The notes under the pieces are model-generated. The model saw only the letters and a program-made list of their open reading frames with translations. It was not told the DNA's origin and ran no database searches. Of a DNA stretch of 64,000 nt, positions 57,341 through 64,000 are shown piece by piece (position 1 is the stretch's first letter; each line of letters opens with the position of its first letter). Source of the stretch: Agelas oroides (lineage: Eukaryota > Porifera > Demospongiae > Agelasida > Agelasidae); assembly GCA_949130485.1 (NCBI GenBank), contig OX422185.1:4467928-4531927 (forward strand), written 5' to 3'. Position numbers and translations under genes: made by a program.

Positions 57341-58820
57341 GGGTGTAATGTACTTACTCAACAAGAGCGTACACTAATTTAGCGATTTTTAGTGTAATCG
57401 CTGAATTTGCTCTGTATATCACAATAGTACAGTGGTATTCGGAAAAATACAGACACCATTTGTTCAACCAACTATACAGTCAACGCTTGGTGTGTAGGAT
57501 ATTAGCCACCTACTGTTTCTGCTGTTCTGAGCCTTTAGGTATGCCCACTCACAGATTTTGAATCCCTTTTCTGCCCTTCATGTTGCTCACGTGAGAAAAA
57601 ATACCAGACTTTCCCTTCCTGCACAAATTTAATGTTCATGTTCTGGAGCGGGGAAGCCTAGTAAGAACAAAACTCTGAACTCTAACTCAAAAATGAAACC
57701 TGCAGCACTAACCTCCTATGAGCATCTTGGGGTGCGGTTACTTTGCTCGTTAGTAATGAATAATAAATAGAAATTCACGTCAACAGCCATCACTATTACT
57801 ACTCCTCCCTGGAGTTGGTGAACCAACAGCAGTAAGACTTTGCCTTCTAAACAACTTTTGAGCGGGTGTGGTGCATTATTTTGGACATTGCTAGGTTACA
57901 CCGTCCAAGAGCACATGAGGACATCACTCTTATTGCGGAGGGAAGGGGAAGAGCATGTAACTTTTATTCTGGCCGTGGTGAAAGCAGAATCTCCCATGTG
58001 TACTATAAATAGCACATCTGGTTGAGTTGTAGCTAGTATGCGGGTGAAAGTGTGAGTATAAAGTAGCTGCAAAACAGCTGAATTGGAGGCTTAACAGTTG
58101 GACAAGAACAGTGTGTTACCCAAAGAGAAGCTCAAGAGTTTGACCAAAAGGCTACATGGCCTTCTTCAACTGTCAGGCGTGGATAGTATCATAAAACAAA
58201 CTTTGTCGTGTCTGGAAGGGCCGAGAACCGTTCCTGTGCAATTAGAACTTGTCGTGTAAGCTTGCGCATTCATCACATCTTGTTGATTACGAGGGTAACA
58301 GTGTGTTGTGAAGTCGTAGATCGTGCAACTGCAAGGTGCATGTGTTCTATTTTTAGTACACACAGAGATTCCGCCTGCCTATTTTTGGCAGTTACACGCT
58401 CTTCCTCTTCCTTCTGCAACAAGAATGACATCATGCACTCTTGACTGTCGCAAAAGTATGCACTAGCCCAAGAAATTTGACTTGGTTCACCAGACTGTTC
58501 TTCCTTGTTAGAAGGTGAGGTCTGGGGATGAGACCAAGTTCAGCTCTCTATCTTGGCCGTATGTCAGATAACCTTGTGCATTATTTAACATGACATTTTG
58601 ATCACATCACAATAATACGTAGAAAGGTTGCAAAAATAAACGGTGGAGGACTACATTGTTTGCTCTCATTCATCATATGAATGATGTTAGGTGGACGCAA
58701 GGTGGACATGGGGGGGATGAACCTATCTAATTATGTATGCACTAAACCTCAGAGCATGTTTCCTACAATCAGCACACACACACATATTGTGGACACATTT
58801 ACTCAAGCACTTACACAGTA
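57341..58820. other. Non-coding stretch
   Basis: No gene supported. A right MITE end (cccaagaaatttgacttggt ... ggtctggggatgagacca) at 58467-58535 resembles the right end of 9905-10202. Confidence 0.45.
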
Positions 58821-58870
<50 letters not shown>

Positions 58871-58975
58871 CACACACACACATGCGATATGCACACGCAC
58901 ACACACACGCACACCCACAAGTACACACACACACACACAAGCACAAACACACACAACTACATACACACCACACAA
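58821..58975. repeat. (CA)n microsatellite, partly degenerate
   Basis: About 48 bp of pure CA followed by about 100 bp of interrupted CA. Open frames on both strands here are artefacts. Confidence 0.95.
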
Positions 58976-60616
58976 GAAGATAAGATAAACAGTTGGGCAA
59001 CTACATAATCTTGTAAAAACATAGTTGGGGGTATAACCATTGATGTAGTTGATGTTGTAACTATGGTTGACACCTGAATTCCATACTGGAGGCCCCTGTC
59101 TGAATAAACAAAAGTAACCACCCAATAGAAAAGCAGAGCTATGTTATTAATAATAAAAAAAGACACTAGTAAACTAAAAGAGTCTGCCAAATAAAACCCC
59201 AGTACACTAACCACCAGTCAAAACAGTTACTGAGATAGGTGACAGGTTACACACAAAAGAGAAAAGAGAAGATTGAGAAAGAATCTACACAGAAACCAAC
59301 AGGTACCAAAAATAATAACAATGATACGCTAGTGAGTTAGCTTAATGACTCGTTTATAGTAGGACAGGTTGATGTGTCCACCTACATTCAAACCACTTGC
59401 ATTTAAGTCGCTGTTTTGTTTCCGCTTAGAGTGTGGTCAGGCTTGTAATATACACAGAATCCAAAACAACCTAGAAACTAAGAAAAACAAAAAGAGCTGG
59501 ACTCCTCAAACAAAACCTTAGGCGGGGAGTGGTCCCGCCCTTTCTGTAGTGGACTACGGGTCGGGAGTTTAAAGGGACCGAAACCCGTAGTCTCACGATG
59601 ATCAGATAGGGAACTCCCCTGATGACCAGCAATTCAAACAAACTAATGATAATTACATGTAGACAATTACACCACCAATGTATTATCTACTACAAACACT
59701 GAGGTAAACATGGTATATAGAACAGAAACAGGTGTGCCTACACTATGTAAAATAACAAAACCTCACATTTGTAAGTATACTCTAAAGAATGGACCCAAAT
59801 ACCGACTGATAGCCTCCAGGAACTCATCATTTGGTACAAGCTCATAAGGGTGATGGACAAGTCCCACATACTTACATTTCTAGGTACATATATGTACAAA
59901 AACAACCCCAGAAACAAGAGGGAAAGTAGCTAACTATAGATTAAGTAAACATAGAGAGTCAAAGGCCCTTAAGACTGGTTTTGGGGAAGTAACTGTAATA
60001 CAGAAGAGTTACAATGTTATGTTAAACACACGCGGTTATGTTAAGACAAACAGCGGACAAATCTGCTCGCGAGTTTGAATAAGGTACAAAGGATCCCGAG
60101 ACCGAAAAGCGATGCTGAACCCCTTGCACCCAAGGAATGACCACCATTCAAGAAATCAGAACAACAAAACACCACAACTAGAAACATCACACGGCTTTTA
60201 CCAACGAACATGAACTCCTCGGACAACCAAAAAGACAATAAACACACATACAGCATCACTAGCTGCAAGACCATAAGACACTCATTATTACATACACATA
60301 GCATAGTATTATGACTTTTAGGACACACATTATAGCTAGACCATATTGATGTATACCACTGCACAAATGGAGAACGGATTATATTACAACGTGGGGAGGC
60401 ACTCAGATCGTAACAAGTAAAAAACAGATAATTTTGGCCTGACACACCTGTGAGAGGACGGACAAGTACCCTACCGAACCTTATGTTATTTTCTTTTTAG
60501 TTTCCTCTTATCCCCCCAAACACACACAAACATGGTACACACACACTCACACATACATACACAAACATGGTACACACACACTCACACAAGCACCACTACA
60601 CTCCATTAATGAATAT
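58976..60616. other. Non-coding stretch
   Basis: A short hairpin at about 59550-59607 (gactacgggtcggg / cccgtagtctc). The 60041-60445 minus-strand open frame has no domain. A small repeat of acacaaacatggtacacacacactcacaca-type units (two copies, 60517-60590). Confidence 0.45.
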
Positions 60617-60795
60617 CAAATACTTGTCAATGAATATTTCAAAGTACAATGAATATGACGTCACACAAAACCCACAAGTGTCAGGAACAAGCCTGGGTAG
60701 GCAGCAGTTTAATTGACCTACTCACTTGGTGGTGGAGTATCACCTGAAGTAAACAAATTTTTGGAAGGCCTACTTTAACTAGGTCTACACATATA
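60617..60795 (-). repeat. Dispersed repeat family R1, copy 6
   Basis: caatgaatatgacgtcacac, aaacccacaagtgtcaggaa and tttttggaaggcctacttta on the minus-orientation order. Confidence 0.75.
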
Positions 60796-61704
60796 TACAA
60801 ACAAAACAATGTGAGAGAGTCTGTATAGATGTATACAATAGTAGCCTGCCTGGCCATCTTCTGCCCAGCAAGTTGGCTCTGCCTTTGTACCATTTCACCT
60901 CTATATGACTTCAATTACCCCCAATTAGCACCCTTCATAGGTCTTAGACATACAGTGTTCATGTCAGCTTCATTTCACTCTACATGCAATCATTATGGCT
61001 ATGGTTATTGTTAGAAGCTGGATTGTGCACCTAACTCCGATTCCCTGTTCCACTTTTGCTTAACCCTTCAACACCGATAGTGCACTTTTGGTAACAATTT
61101 AATAGTGATAATTTCTACTGCTTCTTTCTCCCTGGACATGAGGTGAGAGAGATTGATACTACTCTAGGTGGTAGGTAAGTATCTCCACATCCTATAACTA
61201 CGGTGGTAAAGGCGGGCTATGTTGCTAAGCAGCACGGCGGGTAGCTCTTCAGGCAGCAATGAGTCTGCCATTGCTGGACATTCGACTAAAAAGGCTTCTA
61301 CCTTCATTCTAAGCTTAATGCTTCAGTTATGAGTCCCCGTTGGTCCCCTCTCTCTGTCAGCCAAGTAAAAATCAACGAACTCCTGTATCCTGAGAGAATG
61401 AGCGCTTTCGTACAGCTGTTCCAATGGTGCCCTCGCATGCGGCTAGGTCTGTAATTGGCCCCGCCCCGTTCATCCCCACCCTTTCCTGTTTAGGCAACTG
61501 CACGTTCGGGATTGCTGATAACTGTGAGTGAAGTCCCCCAAGTTTTAGTTGACCACGGAAAGCGCTTAGCGCAGTGTATCACCATATACTAGGAAGCTGG
61601 TAAGAAACGTTGAATGAGAATTTTATTTTCGGTATTAAAGGGTTAATCTAGCCAGACTTCCACATTCTGTGTAGCTAGTGGGTTAGTTTAATGGCTTATT
61701 TATT
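60796..61704. other. Non-coding stretch
   Basis: Pairs of complementary blocks (aacccttcaacaccgatag near 61065 and cggtattaaagggttaat near 61630) suggest a further 0.57-kb TIR element. No gene supported. Confidence 0.4.
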
Positions 61705-62319
61705 AGTGTTATTTTTGTTAACCAAAACTAAAACTAAAACTAAGGGCAAAAATGTTTTAGCAATTAAACTAAAACTAAACTAAAACTAAACTAAATTTGT
61801 ACAAGAACTTCATGAACTAACCATTTACTAACTATAATGATCTGGAACTTCTTACAACTAACTAAAACTAGGATAATATACTACGTACGTAATAGTATTA
61901 TCATGCTAGCATTTGGCTCGAGTGAACTGGGAACAAGGCTTCACAGCAGACTCTATAATCTAGTGTGCATGACCATGCATTGCATGCTGTACTAGTGTTG
62001 CACAAGTTGTACTTTCCTGCAGGAAGTGTTACTACAAATATAGTGTGCAAACTATGGTGTTTATCCCTTTGGGTTGTATTTCCTGAATTACCTTGCCTAG
62101 CTGTACTATAACTAAACTAAAATTAATACTAACTAAAAGTAATTTCATTGCCTTTCCATGTACTAATACTAAACTAAAATTCAATATTCTTTCAAAATAC
62201 TAACTAATACTCAACTACGTACCTCCCGAGCACTAACTACTACTAAACTAATGTCGATTTTACGCTTGAAACTAACCGTTACTAAACTAAAAAGCAAGGT
62301 GCTGAACTAAAACAACACT
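61705..62319. mobile_element. ACTAAAAC-rich TIR element, copy 2
   Basis: Starts agtgttatttttgttaacca and ends aactaaaacaacact. Shares ends and the 'aactaaaac' interior with 3902-4264 but has about 250 bp of extra unique sequence in the middle. Confidence 0.7.
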
Positions 62320-62904
62320 ATTATTTATGGCAAGACAAGCTGTTTGTCCACCTGCATTCAAGCCACTTACATTCAAGTTATCATTTTCTTTCCACTTAGG
62401 GTGCAGTTAAGCTCGGGAAAAAACAGTAATGCATTCCTTGACCCCAGCCCTAACCCTAACCCTTCCTTTCCCTTAAGCCACGACCAGCCCACTGTATGGT
62501 CTCATGTATTTAACCAATAGCAGAGTGATGGATCGTAAATATTTAATAAGGTGCGCGATTGATCATAAATGAATATTCAATAAGATTGATGATGTAACTG
62601 CAACATGGACTGCAGTGAACTTAGCCTCTCCCCAAACAATATTAACACACTCCTCACTTTTCAGTAGGCAATTATAACACCAGGCCCCTTCCCGAGTTTT
62701 GGGTGGGGTCTGGGGACGAGGCTATATCACTTGTGCATCGACCTGGTCAAGTACTTGTTGATACAAGGTCGACAAACATACTCTGCAACTACAATGCTGC
62801 TTGGTGGAGGGGTACCACTGGACAGTTGAGTGAGGTTTGTAACATTGTTAGTCGGCTGAAAGGGTGGATATCTCCTCTTGCACTAAATTGCCTTACAAAG
62901 AACT

Positions 62905-63404
62905 AGTGCTGGACGATATTGAAATTTTGCATATCGATTATTGTGGACTCCATAGTAACAATATATCGATATATTGGGTTCCCAGAGTACGGTGACACGA
63001 CCTTAGCGAGACGACAAACAGCTTTCTTCTTGCAGTCCAAGGTAGAAATCGAACATTATTCCGTTGCGGATTTCGACCACGTTACCGCGTTCAAAGCACT
63101 GTAGCGCAGAACTTCTGCTAAGGCGGGCCTCATATGTGCTACATAGACTTATCAGGTATTCATGCATCGTCGCTGTGCGTATGAGCCCCACCCTTAACAG
63201 AAGTTTTGCACTATAGCGCTTTGAACGCAGTAACGCTGTCAAATTGTCCAACGGAATAATGTTCAATTTCTACCCGATCGGAGAAATACGCATGCGCGTC
63301 TCAATAATCGTGATATATTGATGCACAAGCGAGCCGTATTGATATAGATATCGAGTAAGTAGCTAGACCAATATATTGGAATATCGATATATTGTCCCAG
63401 CACT
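62905..63404. mobile_element. TIR element with nested foldback
   Basis: Outer ends agtgctggacgatat and atattgtcccagcact are inverted, with cgatata-rich subterminal sequence. Nested at about 63041-63283 is a complete R2 foldback: gtagaaatcgaacattattc on the left, gaataatgttcaatttctac on the right. Confidence 0.82.
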
Positions 63405-63529
63405 ACAAAGAACCTTTTTTAACCTGAGGAGAATAACAACCAACCAACTTTGTGTCTGGCAAATTAAGAACTATGACCTCAACCAACAGTGTGTCGGTAC
63501 AGGACCCAGCAAGGGGTTCCATCACGTGT

Positions 63530-63905
63530 GTACACTACACAGTCCTGGTAAATCCAGGTCTTTAAAAAATTTGATGTTCACATCCACTGAAATCTGAAAG
63601 GACTTCAGGTCGTCTCATGCAATACCACTACCCGGCTACGCTTACATACCTTGGCTTGTTCCTAATACTTGTACAACTCCTAAAGGTGAATGTTAAATAA
63701 TTATCTCTACGTGCACACATAGATAGACCCAGCAAACCAGGTCTTCCTAAAATTTTCAAACAATGTAAACAGAAGTTCTAGACTGGTGCTTCAAAGATAC
63801 CTTACAGTATATAGCTGTTCTTATATACCCAGTCTTGTTCCTAACAATTGTGGGTTTTGTGTGCCGGAAGTGTACAGTATTCATTGATCTATGAATATAC
63901 TGTTA
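63530..63905 (+). repeat. Dispersed repeat family R1, copies 7 and 8
   Basis: A partial copy (63530-63690) and a fuller one (63720-63905) in the same orientation: caggtcttcctaaaattttc, cttgttcctaacaattgtgg and tattcattgatctatgaata. Confidence 0.72.
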
Positions 63906-64000
63906 TGCATGAATAGGACAATAAGCTTCAAACTACCTCTTGCTATTGTCCCACTCCAGCTTAGTCTTGTGCGCCCAGCCACGCCCACCTCCCAGTGAGA

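Noticed and set aside
58723..59125. Several long frames on both strands
   Set aside because: Created by the (CA)n microsatellite.

Overview
The window looks like a piece of an animal nuclear genome, most likely a sponge or another early-branching invertebrate. The genes have short phased GT-AG introns. They encode Death, CARD, NB-ARC, AIG1-type GTPase, ankyrin, TPR, CHAT, PH and C2 modules in combinations typical of expanded invertebrate innate-immunity and cell-death families. About two thirds of the DNA is non-coding and packed with small inverted-repeat (MITE-like) elements, foldbacks, minisatellites and simple repeats. Species assignment is inference; no rRNA or organelle marker is present.

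Layout: 1-10.4 kb is non-coding, full of palindromic elements; one of them carries a broken RecQ-like helicase fragment. 10,473-13,788 (+) is gene A, a three-exon Death / transmembrane / NB-ARC protein with a hydrophobic C-terminal half. It is followed by a decayed LINE reverse-transcriptase tail (-) and a broken partial copy of gene A's own 3' end. 15,372-24,406 (+) is gene B, for which I could build a fully phase-consistent 13-exon model of 779 residues: CARD, a Ser-rich linker made of an internal duplication, a PH domain and a C-terminal C2 domain. 24.4-41 kb is mostly transposon-derived DNA with nested elements, one convincing orphan exon (+, about 32.3-32.5 kb) and a set of weaker minus-strand coding pieces (36.3-38.4 kb). 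41,060-51,801 (+) is gene C, a giant gene of about 3,100 residues: helical N-terminus, duplicated Ser-rich linker, AIG1/GIMAP-like GTPase, ankyrin repeats, many TPRs, a CHAT caspase-fold protease with an intact His/Cys pair, an NB-ARC-like module with a degenerate P-loop, and a terminal Death domain. 51.8-64 kb is again non-coding, with large foldbacks and recurring MITE families.

Taken together the three same-strand genes form a death-fold cluster: a membrane-anchored NB-ARC sensor candidate (A), a CARD/PH/C2 candidate membrane-recruited adaptor (B) and a GTPase/TPR/CHAT/Death candidate protease effector (C). That they act together is inference from proximity and domain class. The reading frame of gene C is broken twice, both times at a short homopolymer, so sequence error is at least as likely as true inactivation.
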